DNA of 64,000 nucleotides from Paenibacillus graminis. Lineage in GTDB: Bacteria > Bacillota > Bacilli > Paenibacillales > Paenibacillaceae. The notes beneath the pieces were generated by a model. That model saw only the letters and a list, made by a program, of their open reading frames with translations. It was not told the DNA's origin and did not search any database. Positions 49,466 through 57,236 of the stretch are shown one piece after another (positions within the stretch are counted from its first letter, which is position 1; every line of letters begins with the position of its first letter). Made by a program: the position numbers and the translations under genes. The stretch is from NCBI RefSeq assembly GCF_000758705.1, contig NZ_CP009287.1, positions 3,348,001-3,412,000 on the forward strand, in the 5' to 3' direction.

Positions 49466-50239
49466 GTGAAGATTAAGATCGCAACCGTAATCCTCAGTAT
49501 TCTGTTATTGGCAACCGGGTTAGGGCTACTGCCGCCACAGCGCGCACAAGCCGCGGAGAATATCAAGGTAATTCTGAACGGCCAGCTGCTGCAGCTGGAT
49601 GAATCAGCGGCCTACAAAAGCGCAGCGAACGTTATGATTCCGCTGCGGGAAGCAGCCGAAGCCCTCAAATATACAACAACGTATCAGGGGAGCACCGGAC
49701 AAATTCAGCTGACACGAATTAAAGATACCATTGACTTCAAGCTTAGCGGGAATGAGGTCTTGCTTAACGGTAAAGATAAAGTTGTATTGAATGACAAAAT
49801 AGAAGTCAGACAGAAGCGCATTTTTGTTCCGCTATCCTTTTTTAATGCGATAGGGCTTATTGCCTCCTATGATCCGGGCACCGGACAAGCCGAGATCTAT
49901 GCTCCCGAGGTAACGGCAGGCGCAGTAACCGGGCTGCTTGCAGCAGGCAAATATCAGGAGCTTCAGGAACGCTACTTGAGCAATACTGCGTCCCAGCAGG
50001 CATTCCTTCCGCTCATCCAGAAGACCTGGGAGTCTGTTGCGGTTCCCGCTGGAAATTACTTTGGAATGAAAACTACGGAAAGCCACCGGGTTCAGGATGG
50101 AATGACTATCCAGAGTGTACTGATCTTTGCGAAGTCCGAGGCCACACTGACATTGACCGTGGACACAACAGGAAAAATTACCGGGTTGACCTTGACACCC
50201 ATTGCTGCGAGTGAGGCTGCAGCCAGTCCGGTCAAATAA
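49466..50239 (+). CDS. Exported protein with copper-amine-oxidase-N-like and DUF3887-like domains
   Basis: A 257-residue secreted protein. A signal peptide (about 1-30, cleaved after AQA) is followed by a copper amine oxidase N-terminal-type domain (about 33-145, with VMIPLREAAEALKY and IFVPLSFFNAIG), which in Paenibacillus is a general stalk or wall-associated module and carries no oxidase. The C-terminal part (about 150-245) resembles DUF3887. It starts with GTG after GAGGTGG and is a single-gene unit. Its role outside the cell is unknown. Confidence 0.82.
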   Translation: MKIKIATVILSILLLATGLGLLPPQRAQAAENIKVILNGQLLQLDESAAYKSAANVMIPLREAAEALKYTTTYQGSTGQIQLTRIKDTIDFKLSGNEVLLNGKDKVVLNDKIEVRQKRIFVPLSFFNAIGLIASYDPGTGQAEIYAPEVTAGAVTGLLAAGKYQELQERYLSNTASQQAFLPLIQKTWESVAVPAGNYFGMKTTESHRVQDGMTIQSVLIFAKSEATLTLTVDTTGKITGLTLTPIAASEAAASPVK

Positions 50240-50252
50240 TACAACAGGCAGG

Positions 50253-50298
50253 AAGGCTCTCGTCCTTTGCGATAAGGACGAGAGCCTTTCTTTTTTTT
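50253..50298 (+). terminator. Terminator after the exported-protein gene
   Basis: AAGGCTCTCGTCCTT and AAGGACGAGAGCCTT pair perfectly over 15 bp and are followed by a long T-rich run. Confidence 0.9.
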
Positions 50299-50309
50299 CT
50301 GAAAATCTA

Positions 50310-50362
50310 TTGACAGGAACGCATTTTGGGCGTAAATTTAGTTCTTGTTAAACGGCGTTTAA
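50310..50362 (+). promoter_or_regulatory. Promoter and operator of the second tetR-MFS module
   Basis: TTGACA (50310-50315), a 17-base spacer and TAAATT (50333-50338) form the promoter. TTAAACGgCGTTTAA (50348-50362), a perfect 15-bp palindrome, covers the region just after the transcription start, a classic TetR operator position. Confidence 0.75.
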
Positions 50363-50409
50363 GACGTTGATTAGACAAGACATCAGGAAAGGGGGATAAT
50401 GCCGGATTT

Positions 50410-51024
50410 ATGACCAGAGATCACAACATTGCAGCCCATACAGAAAAGGATACGAAACAGACCATCCTTGAAGCAACCGTGGATCTGATTCGCAATGAGG
50501 GGTTCAGCTGTGCCACAATGCGTAATATAGCCGCCAAAGCAGAGACGAATCTCGCCCTTGTCAACTATCATTACGGCTCCAAGGAGAAACTGCTGGCAGA
50601 TGCGGTAAAGATGCTGCTCTCTACCTTTGATGATGCCTTTAATGTGCTGGAGGACGACACCTTGCCGCCAAGGGAGCGGCTCAAGGGATTTTTTGTCCGT
50701 TATATAGAAGAACTCAAGCGGTATCCCGGAATGGCGAGACAAATGCTTGACCAGAGACATCTTATTATGAGTTCCCTGGATGAATACGCGCGGTATTGCA
50801 AAATGATGCGGCTTGAAAAGATTTTGCAGGCGATTCAGGAGATTACCGGTGAGCAGGACAAAAACAAGCTGATGATGATGCAGCTTCAGATATATGGTGC
50901 AATCGTTGTTCCTGTGATTATGCTCTCCAGCCTGCCTGAGGACAAATCAGATTTCATCCCGGTATTTAATCCTCCTGCCATTGAGGAGCAGATCGACGGG
51001 TTGTTTGAACGTTATTTTCAATAA
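50410..51024 (+). CDS. TetR/AcrR-family repressor
   Basis: A 204-residue TetR-family protein. The helix-turn-helix is CATMRNIAAKAETNLALVNYHYGSKEKL near residues 37-64, and the C-terminal ligand domain is rich in methionine (KLMMMQLQIYGAIV near 158). It precedes an MFS pump by 34 bases and has a palindrome just after its promoter, so it likely represses itself and the pump. The ATG at 50410 lies 13 bases after AAAGGGGG, a rather long spacing. Confidence 0.88.
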   Translation: MTRDHNIAAHTEKDTKQTILEATVDLIRNEGFSCATMRNIAAKAETNLALVNYHYGSKEKLLADAVKMLLSTFDDAFNVLEDDTLPPRERLKGFFVRYIEELKRYPGMARQMLDQRHLIMSSLDEYARYCKMMRLEKILQAIQEITGEQDKNKLMMMQLQIYGAIVVPVIMLSSLPEDKSDFIPVFNPPAIEEQIDGLFERYFQ

Positions 51025-51058
51025 TACTAACCAAATAAAGAAATGAGTGGAGAAAAGA

Positions 51059-52555
51059 ATGACAAATACAACGAATGCGAAAGGCGTTCCTGCCGAGCAG
51101 CCCTTCTCACTGAAGGCTATACTGCCGCCATTGCTGGCCATTATCGTAGGGATGATTATGGTTATCCTCGACGGAACCGTAGTTAATGTAGCCGTGCCCA
51201 AGCTGGTAGAATATTTCAATACTGACCTCAAAACCGTACAATGGGCCATTACCGGTTATACCCTTGCCCTGGCAGCTGTAATCCCGCTTGCCGGGTATAT
51301 GACGGACCGGTTCGGTTCGAAGCAGGTATTCGTTTCAACAGTTGCTATGTTCGTACTCGGCTCCATGCTGTGCTCAATCGCGCAAACTTCTAGCCAGCTG
51401 GTACTCTTCCGTGTCATTCAGGGCCTGGGCGGCGGGATGGTTGCCCCAATCGGGATGGCAATGGTCTTCAGACTGGCTCCTCCGGAACGCAGAGGGTCGA
51501 TCATGGGGCTGCTGGGTATTCCCATGCTGCTTGCTCCTGCACTCGGACCGGTTTTGTCCGGCTGGCTGGTGGAATATGTGAGCTGGCACTGGATCTTCCT
51601 GATCAACGTGCCAATCGGAATCGTAGGAATTATTCTGGGCATTAAATATCTGCCGAAGACTGAAATTAAAGGGAGAGCCCATCTCGATATTCTGGGCATT
51701 ATTCTGGCTCCGGTAGCCTTCTCCATGCTTGCTTACGGTGTGAATCAGGGCGGCGGTGAAAGCTGGTCCTCAACGGGTGCCATTCTAGGGTTGTCTGTGG
51801 GCGGTGTGGCGCTGGTGTTGTTTATCATTGTAGAGCTGCTTCATAAGCATCCGCTGCTTGAGCTTCGCGTATTCCGTTCATCCGATTTCACCAGGGGGAT
51901 TATTCTGAGCTGGGTAACCCAGGCTGCACTCTTCGGCTCCATGCTCTTCGTGCCGCTGTATCTGCAGCAGATCCGCAATTATACTCCGCTGGAAACCGGC
52001 CTGATCCTGCTGCCGCAGGCGCTGGCTTCCGGAATCGGCATGCCGCTGGGCGGCCGCCTGTTTGACAAAATCGGTGCGCGTCCGCTGGTATTTGTCGGTC
52101 TGAGTATAATTTCAACCGCACTTTTCATGCTTTCGAATGTGACTGTGGATACCGGCCTGCCATTTATTATGTCTTGCCTGGCAATGATGGGCCTTGGCAT
52201 GGGTCTGTCGATGATGCCGGTCAACACCCATGTGCTGAACTCGGCGCCGCGTGAATGGGTGAACCGGGTTACACCGCTCACCGCCGCTGCCCAGCAAGTT
52301 GTGGTTTCCTTTGCAGTGGCCGGTATGACCGGTTATCTGACCAGTCAGATAGCTGTTCATATGGGTAAAATGGCCGCAGGCGCGAATCCGCTCTCTGCCA
52401 TGGTCCTTGGATTTAATGATGTGTTCTTCTTCTCCGGCTGCATCGCTGTAGCAGGTGTGGTCATCAGCCTGATTCTGCGCCGGCCGAAGACAGCCGGTGC
52501 TGCGCCTTCCCCGGAAGAGCAGCAGACCGACGCTGCTATGATGATGGGGCATTAA
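51059..52555 (+). CDS. MFS multidrug efflux transporter (DHA2/EmrB type)
   Basis: A 498-residue DHA2-type transporter with about 14 membrane segments. Typical stretches are MVILDGTVVNVAVPKLVEYF near residue 34, QWAITGYTLALAAVIPLAGY near 60 and RVIQGLGGGMVAPIGMAMVF near 118. It differs clearly from the pump at 47800. Substrate unknown. The ATG at 51059 follows TGGAG; a GTG at 51047 is an alternative. Its 3' end is followed by the left copy of the duplicated terminator. Confidence 0.92.
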   Translation: MTNTTNAKGVPAEQPFSLKAILPPLLAIIVGMIMVILDGTVVNVAVPKLVEYFNTDLKTVQWAITGYTLALAAVIPLAGYMTDRFGSKQVFVSTVAMFVLGSMLCSIAQTSSQLVLFRVIQGLGGGMVAPIGMAMVFRLAPPERRGSIMGLLGIPMLLAPALGPVLSGWLVEYVSWHWIFLINVPIGIVGIILGIKYLPKTEIKGRAHLDILGIILAPVAFSMLAYGVNQGGGESWSSTGAILGLSVGGVALVLFIIVELLHKHPLLELRVFRSSDFTRGIILSWVTQAALFGSMLFVPLYLQQIRNYTPLETGLILLPQALASGIGMPLGGRLFDKIGARPLVFVGLSIISTALFMLSNVTVDTGLPFIMSCLAMMGLGMGLSMMPVNTHVLNSAPREWVNRVTPLTAAAQQVVVSFAVAGMTGYLTSQIAVHMGKMAAGANPLSAMVLGFNDVFFFSGCIAVAGVVISLILRRPKTAGAAPSPEEQQTDAAMMMGH

Positions 52556-52567
52556 TCTTAAACGAAT

Positions 52568-52633
52568 GTTGTAAGAATGAAGAACGTCCCTTGCTGCCGG
52601 TTGGCAGGAAGGGACGTTCTTTTGCGCTATATA
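52568..52633. repeat. Left copy of a duplicated terminator
   Basis: AAGAACGTCCCTT and AAGGGACGTTCTT form a terminator between the MFS gene and the convergent regulator gene. The whole segment, loop and flanks included (GTTGTAAG at 52568 to GCGCTATATA ending at 52633), recurs at 58476-58542, with 44 bases (52580-52623) identical. The loop need not be conserved for a terminator, so this is a true duplication. Confidence 0.9.
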
Positions 52634-52720
52634 AGACAGGCGGCTGCACTTTTATGCCCATGTTAAGGACTCATACTAAAATGAATGGGAAGCTCAAAAT
52701 GGCAAATGAGACAATGCATA

Positions 52721-54034
52721 TCATTTTCCAATTTTGCGCCCTTCTTTGTCGAGAAACAACAGCTCGTAGTATTTTTTTGGCCGCCCTTTACTGTTTTCTC
52801 GTTTTTCAAATACAGGTTGTACATATTTATTTTCTTCAATCTTGTTAAGGATTCGGTTTGCACCTCTGACGGTGATGGACAGGCACCCAGCGACATCCTC
52901 AGAGGATAATTTATTTGTTCTCATAATTTCTGCATAAGACATGATTTTCTGCAAATTGATGTTGTTAATTCCGATAGTTTTGGCCAACGCGATGATTTCC
53001 GGATCCCCTTGTTCAGAGAACTGCATGACATTCATGCTCCGCATTGGGCCGATAACCTTCTGATTCTCGTTAATAAAAAAGCTGCAGCTGCCTGTAAAGG
53101 CTTTCGCCTGTCTGTGAGCTTTGGTGGCGTTTTCGTTCGCTTGAAAATATTCATGCCCCGAGCCCCACCCGATTTTCACCTTGTCGCTTATGTGCTCTTC
53201 CAGATACTCGAGCAGGGTGCAGTTATGCGCGTTAGAGGTAATTTTCATGAAATTTCCGTAGGTGGTGTATATTCTGACAAAGCCTTCCGAAATTTGGGCC
53301 GTGTCTGCAAGATTCACGCTGCGCAGAAAGCTGCTGACAAGGACTTTCAGCTCATGAAGTTGGTCTTCCGATGGCGGCTGCGATGTTTTGGTCGATATGC
53401 ATGCTACAACTGCCCTCTGGTTCTTAAGCTTGAGGATGGTAATTTCGTTGATGATCTCTCTTATGGTCTCTTTAACGTTTTCCAAAGTGGGCCGTATTAA
53501 GATATATTTTACTCCGTGCTTTTTGAGTTCTGGAACAAAGTGACCGAACGCCGTGATGGACAGGTCTATTTTCTTTTCGTCCCATAGAGTTATATGGTTT
53601 TCGAGCATTGTTTCCACTCGTTCAAGCAGATCGCCGCTATCAATGGGCTTTCCTTCGTGAGTCAGGTATTTTTGGAATTCCCTGAAGGAATCAATAATAT
53701 ATGCATAATCCACATAGATCCTGGAGATGTCAAGCCCAGGTTCTGTAACCAGTAGCCGGAAAAGTTCTCTATAAAGAAGGTTTTCATTATCCTGCAAAAT
53801 GTGAACAGGTATTTTCTCATCCAAACATTCCATACCTATTGACTCGTAAAGCAACCTGCCACTGATAACAAATCCGTCCACCGAACCTAAGTTTTTCAGA
53901 TATATGTCTTTTGTTTCCCGGAAGTTGCTGATCGTAAGAAACCGAAACTGACATAAGGGCCGCATTTCTTCTTCAATAGCGCGGAAATAGTCCATATGGG
54001 TCTCAGGGGTGATTATTCCCAGCTTGATTTTCAT
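52721..54034 (-). CDS. Large regulator with sensory domain and C-terminal winged helix
   Basis: A 437-residue protein divergent from the M20-crotonase-serine dehydratase operon. I do not recognise a named family with certainty. The N-terminal third (opening MKIKLGIITPETHMDYFRAI) looks like an alpha/beta receptor domain as in PrpR or periplasmic-binding folds. The middle (KVKIGWGSGHEYFQANENA near residue 295) resembles a divergent GGDEF-like or GTP cyclohydrolase III-like fold. The last 90 residues (LSSEDVAGCLSITVRGANRILNKIEENKYV) form a winged helix. It probably senses the substrate and controls the divergent operon. Start ATG follows AAAGGAA. It is AT-richer than flanking genes. Confidence 0.7.
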   Translation of the reverse strand: MKIKLGIITPETHMDYFRAIEEEMRPLCQFRFLTISNFRETKDIYLKNLGSVDGFVISGRLLYESIGMECLDEKIPVHILQDNENLLYRELFRLLVTEPGLDISRIYVDYAYIIDSFREFQKYLTHEGKPIDSGDLLERVETMLENHITLWDEKKIDLSITAFGHFVPELKKHGVKYILIRPTLENVKETIREIINEITILKLKNQRAVVACISTKTSQPPSEDQLHELKVLVSSFLRSVNLADTAQISEGFVRIYTTYGNFMKITSNAHNCTLLEYLEEHISDKVKIGWGSGHEYFQANENATKAHRQAKAFTGSCSFFINENQKVIGPMRSMNVMQFSEQGDPEIIALAKTIGINNINLQKIMSYAEIMRTNKLSSEDVAGCLSITVRGANRILNKIEENKYVQPVFEKRENSKGRPKKYYELLFLDKEGRKIGK

Positions 54035-54069
54035 AGTAGATTCCTTTCATAAACAATTCAATCAAAAGA

Positions 54070-54098
54070 GTTATATCACAATAAATATGATATTTCAA
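54070..54098 (-). promoter_or_regulatory. Promoter of the divergent regulator gene
   Basis: On the minus strand TTGAAA (plus coordinates 54093-54098), a 17-base spacer and TATAAC (54070-54075) lie 35 bases before the regulator start. Confidence 0.55.
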
Positions 54099-54122
54099 TC
54101 TTCCCGACAGCTTGAAAATATT

Positions 54123-54195
54123 GTTCTTAAAATGTCTAATAATATCTTGACATCTTACGGATTTGAAAGTACGATAAAACCGTTCTTAAAAAGTC
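54123..54195 (+). promoter_or_regulatory. Promoter and paired repeats of the M20-crotonase operon
   Basis: TTGACA (54147-54152), a 17-base spacer and TACGAT (54170-54175) form a promoter. GTTCTTAAAATGTC (54123-54136) and GTTCTTAAAAAGTC (54182-54195) are direct repeats 59 bases apart that bracket it, a good pattern for regulator binding. AAAAGGAGG at 54203-54211 looks like a ribosome binding site but has no in-frame start at proper distance. Confidence 0.6.
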
Positions 54196-54296
54196 CAAAA
54201 ATAAAAGGAGGCAAGTTTCACGCTGTTGTTGCATTCATTCAATTTGTGTTGTGGGAGATGTTCATTGTGATTGAGAAAACGGGAGACTTTTTGAGT

Positions 54297-55484
54297 ATGG
54301 CCAATCAGCTACAGGAAAAATTGGTCATGTACAGGCATCATCTTCATGCGATTCCGGAACTTGATTTAAGTCTGCCCCGGACAAGTGCTTATGTAAAAGA
54401 AATGTTGGAGACGATGGGGCTTAAGCCCAATCCCGTAGGGGAATCAGGCTTAATGGTTACCATCGGCGGACAACATGCCGGGAAGGTGATTCTTATTCGT
54501 GCGGATATGGATGGGCTGCCGATTCAAGAAGAAACAGAGCTTTCATTTGCGTCACTCAACGGGAACATGCACGCATGTGGTCATGATCTGCATACTTCCA
54601 TGCTGCTGGGAGCTGCGGAGATCCTGAAGGCACACGAAGGACTGCTTCGCGGGACGGTTAAGCTTATGTTTCAGCCGGGTGAAGAAACCTTGCAAGGGGC
54701 CAAGATGATGCTTGAACACGGGATTCTGGAGAATCCTAAAGTGGATGCAGCCATGATGCTTCATGTGTTAACTGGAATGCCAATTCCTGCAGGGCAATTT
54801 GTAGTGCCGGAGGCGGGTGAAGCGATTTCAGCTTCTTCCGATTGGTTCGAGCTCATCATCCGCGGACGGGGGGCACATGGAGCGATGCCGAGTGCCGCGG
54901 TGGACCCGTTAAATGTAGCTGCTCATCTTCATCTGGCGCTGCAGGGGATCATAAGCCGCGAAGTTTCGCCAATGGAGAGTGCAGTCCTTACGATTGGTGT
55001 GATGGAAGGTGGAACTACAAACAACGTGATTCCCGATACTGCCAGAATGAAAGGCAGCGTACGCACATTTGACGCCGTATTGCGTGACACAATCGAAACC
55101 CGTATCCACGAAATTTCTGCAGGGATTGGAGACATCTTTCATGCAAAGGTGGATGTCATTTATACCAGGGGCTGCCCTGAGGTGAAAATCGACCCTGAAC
55201 TTAACCGGCAAATGAGAACTACTCTTGGAAACACCTTTGGCGCCAGTTCCTGTACCGGTTTAGCACAATTGATCCCCGGCGGTAAATTAATGGGATCGGA
55301 AGACTTCTCCTTTGTATCACAAGCGGTGCCAAGTACCTCAGTGTTTCTTAATGCAGGCAATACCGGAGAAGGTTATGGTTACCCGATGCACCATCCAAAG
55401 ACGATGTTCTCGGATGAGGTGCTTCATAGAGGAGCTGCGGCTTACGCTGCTTTCGCCAGAGATTGGCTTGAAAGTAATAGATAA
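54297..55484 (+). CDS. M20-family amidohydrolase / aminoacylase
   Basis: A 395-residue M20D-type metallohydrolase, the family of N-acyl-amino acid and hippurate hydrolases. It has the metal-binding motifs ADMDGLP near residue 71, HACGHDLHTSM near 95 and QPGEETLQGAKMM near 127, a dimerisation domain near 175-290 and the C-terminal GSEDFSFVSQ. It likely splits an N-acyl amino acid. The ATG at 54297 is chosen (TTG at 54291 possible; GGGAG lies at 54281); the frame extends upstream without conservation. It heads the operon with two crotonase genes and a serine dehydratase gene. Confidence 0.88.
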   Translation: MANQLQEKLVMYRHHLHAIPELDLSLPRTSAYVKEMLETMGLKPNPVGESGLMVTIGGQHAGKVILIRADMDGLPIQEETELSFASLNGNMHACGHDLHTSMLLGAAEILKAHEGLLRGTVKLMFQPGEETLQGAKMMLEHGILENPKVDAAMMLHVLTGMPIPAGQFVVPEAGEAISASSDWFELIIRGRGAHGAMPSAAVDPLNVAAHLHLALQGIISREVSPMESAVLTIGVMEGGTTNNVIPDTARMKGSVRTFDAVLRDTIETRIHEISAGIGDIFHAKVDVIYTRGCPEVKIDPELNRQMRTTLGNTFGASSCTGLAQLIPGGKLMGSEDFSFVSQAVPSTSVFLNAGNTGEGYGYPMHHPKTMFSDEVLHRGAAAYAAFARDWLESNR

Positions 55485-55512
55485 GTTCTAAACACAACAA
55501 GGAGGAATTGAA

Positions 55513-56349
55513 ATGTCAGACAGACGTATGATTGGACCAACCAAATTTGAGGAGTACTCGGAGAAGTACAAGGACTTTCTATTAATGACCCGCCGTGACG
55601 GAATCATTGAGGTGCGATTGCACACTGACGGAGGATCGTATAAACATTCTTGGGAAGCCCATACAGCCTGGTCCCATGCATGGTCCGATATTGGCCGTGA
55701 CCCTGAGAACGAGGTCATGATCATTTCCGGAACAGGGGATAAATGGGTAATCGGGGACCCTGAGGTCTGGAATACGAAATTTATGGATTGGCCGAAGCAA
55801 AAGAAGCTCGAACAGTATCACGAATCGCTGAGACTGCTTGAGAATCTGATATTCTGCATCGACATCCCCACCATCGGGGCGGTCAATGGACCGGGAACGC
55901 ATTGTGAACTCGCGACTCTCTGTGATATTACCATTTGTACCGAAGACGCTGACTTTTTTGATCCGCATTTCCTGGGAGGCACACCTCCTGGAGATGGAAT
56001 GCTGCTTACGCTGCAGAACATGATAGGGTTCAAGAAAGCGGCATATTACGCATACACCGGCAAGAATATCAATGGTCAAACAGCATTGGAGCTGGGCATA
56101 GTCAGTGAAGTCCTCCCCCGCGAACAGCTTCTTCCCCGCGCATGGGAACTTGCGGAGATGATCATGCAGGCACCGCGTTCAACGAGACATCTGTCCCATT
56201 CAATTATCTCCCGTCCTTGGAAACAAGCTCTGGTCAGTGATCAAGGGTTCCAGCTTGCTCACCAAATGTACGACATGGCCATTGATGAAGAAGGTGCTCT
56301 GGAGAGACTGAAGAAAATGCAAGGACGTCTAATGGGCAAAGAAGTGTAA
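55513..56349 (+). CDS. 6-oxocamphor-hydrolase-like crotonase, copy 1
   Basis: A 278-residue crotonase-fold protein resembling 6-oxocamphor hydrolase, which cleaves the C-C bond of a cyclic beta-diketone by retro-Claisen reaction without CoA. FEEYSEKYKDFLL at the N-terminus, RDPENEVMIISGTG, IGAVNGPGTHCELATLCDI near residue 118, and DPHFLGGTPPGDG near 149 are similar. The last stretch keeps a histidine and aspartate nine positions apart, as the catalytic His145 and Asp154 of the Rhodococcus enzyme. It could still be a CoA-dependent hydratase. The start follows AAGGAGGA. Its paralogue follows after 7 bases. Confidence 0.78.
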   Translation: MSDRRMIGPTKFEEYSEKYKDFLLMTRRDGIIEVRLHTDGGSYKHSWEAHTAWSHAWSDIGRDPENEVMIISGTGDKWVIGDPEVWNTKFMDWPKQKKLEQYHESLRLLENLIFCIDIPTIGAVNGPGTHCELATLCDITICTEDADFFDPHFLGGTPPGDGMLLTLQNMIGFKKAAYYAYTGKNINGQTALELGIVSEVLPREQLLPRAWELAEMIMQAPRSTRHLSHSIISRPWKQALVSDQGFQLAHQMYDMAIDEEGALERLKKMQGRLMGKEV

Positions 56350-56356
56350 TAGAGAT

Positions 56357-57175
56357 ATGGGACCTACAAGATTCGAAGAGTACTCGGAGAAGTACAAAGA
56401 CTTATTCTTAATGACCCGCAGCGGCGGCATCCTCGAAGTGCGTATGCACACTCACGGGGGACCGTTACAATTCGACTGGCCGGTCCAAACAGCATATGGT
56501 CATGTATGGTCAGATATTGGCCGTGATCCAGAGAATGAGGTCATGATCCTTACAGGGACAGGAGAGTTGTGGCAGATTGGTAATCCTGAAGTCTGGACAA
56601 CAAAATTCATGGATTGGCCGAATAGCCGGAAAGTGGAAATGTACCATGAGTCATTGAGAATGATTGAAAATATGATTTATTGCATCGGCATCCCCACCAT
56701 TGGGGTGATCAATGGCACAGGATCACACTGGCAACTGGGAACGCTTTGTGATATTACCATTTGTGCTGAAGGCACAGCGTTTTTCGATGCTCATTACCTG
56801 GGCGGTGTACCGCCTGGAGATGGAATCGTCCTGGCACTTCAAAAGATTCTAGGAATCAAGAAAGCGGCATTTTACGCATACACGGGTATGAACATTAACG
56901 CTGAAACGGCATTAGACCTCGGTCTGGTTAGCGAGGTACTGCCTCATGAACAGCTTCTTCCCCGTGCACGGGAACTGGCAGAGATGATCATGCAGGCACC
57001 CCGCTCTACAAGACATCTTGCCCATTCGATTGTGTCGCACCCATGGAAGGAAGCCCTCGCCAATAATCAAGGCTTCCAGCTTACTCACCAATTATACGAC
57101 ATGGCCATTGATGAAGAGGGGATTTTTGAGCGGCTGAATAGAATTAAGGAACGTTTTCAGAGGAATGGGCGATAG
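56357..57175 (+). CDS. 6-oxocamphor-hydrolase-like crotonase, copy 2
   Basis: A 272-residue paralogue of the preceding gene, similar along the whole length (shared FEEYSEKYKD, SDIGRDPENEVMI, FMDWP, LCDITIC, PPGDG and MQAPRSTRHL stretches). It keeps the histidine-aspartate pair in DAHYLGGVPPGDG but differs in the likely pocket: GDKWVIGDP becomes GELWQIGNP and GPGTHCE becomes GTGSHWQ. That suggests a heteromer or two substrates rather than recent duplication. There is only a weak ribosome binding site, so translation probably depends on the upstream gene. Confidence 0.78.
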   Translation: MGPTRFEEYSEKYKDLFLMTRSGGILEVRMHTHGGPLQFDWPVQTAYGHVWSDIGRDPENEVMILTGTGELWQIGNPEVWTTKFMDWPNSRKVEMYHESLRMIENMIYCIGIPTIGVINGTGSHWQLGTLCDITICAEGTAFFDAHYLGGVPPGDGIVLALQKILGIKKAAFYAYTGMNINAETALDLGLVSEVLPHEQLLPRARELAEMIMQAPRSTRHLAHSIVSHPWKEALANNQGFQLTHQLYDMAIDEEGIFERLNRIKERFQRNGR

Positions 57176-57236
57176 TTGTTCAAGCAGCAGCAGGAAGATT
57201 TCATGCTGAAGACAACTGAGAAGGGGGATGGGTGCA

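Noticed and set aside
54009..54296. N-terminal extension of the M20 hydrolase by 96 residues
   Set aside because: The extension has no family similarity, and the operon promoter (54147-54175) lies inside it.
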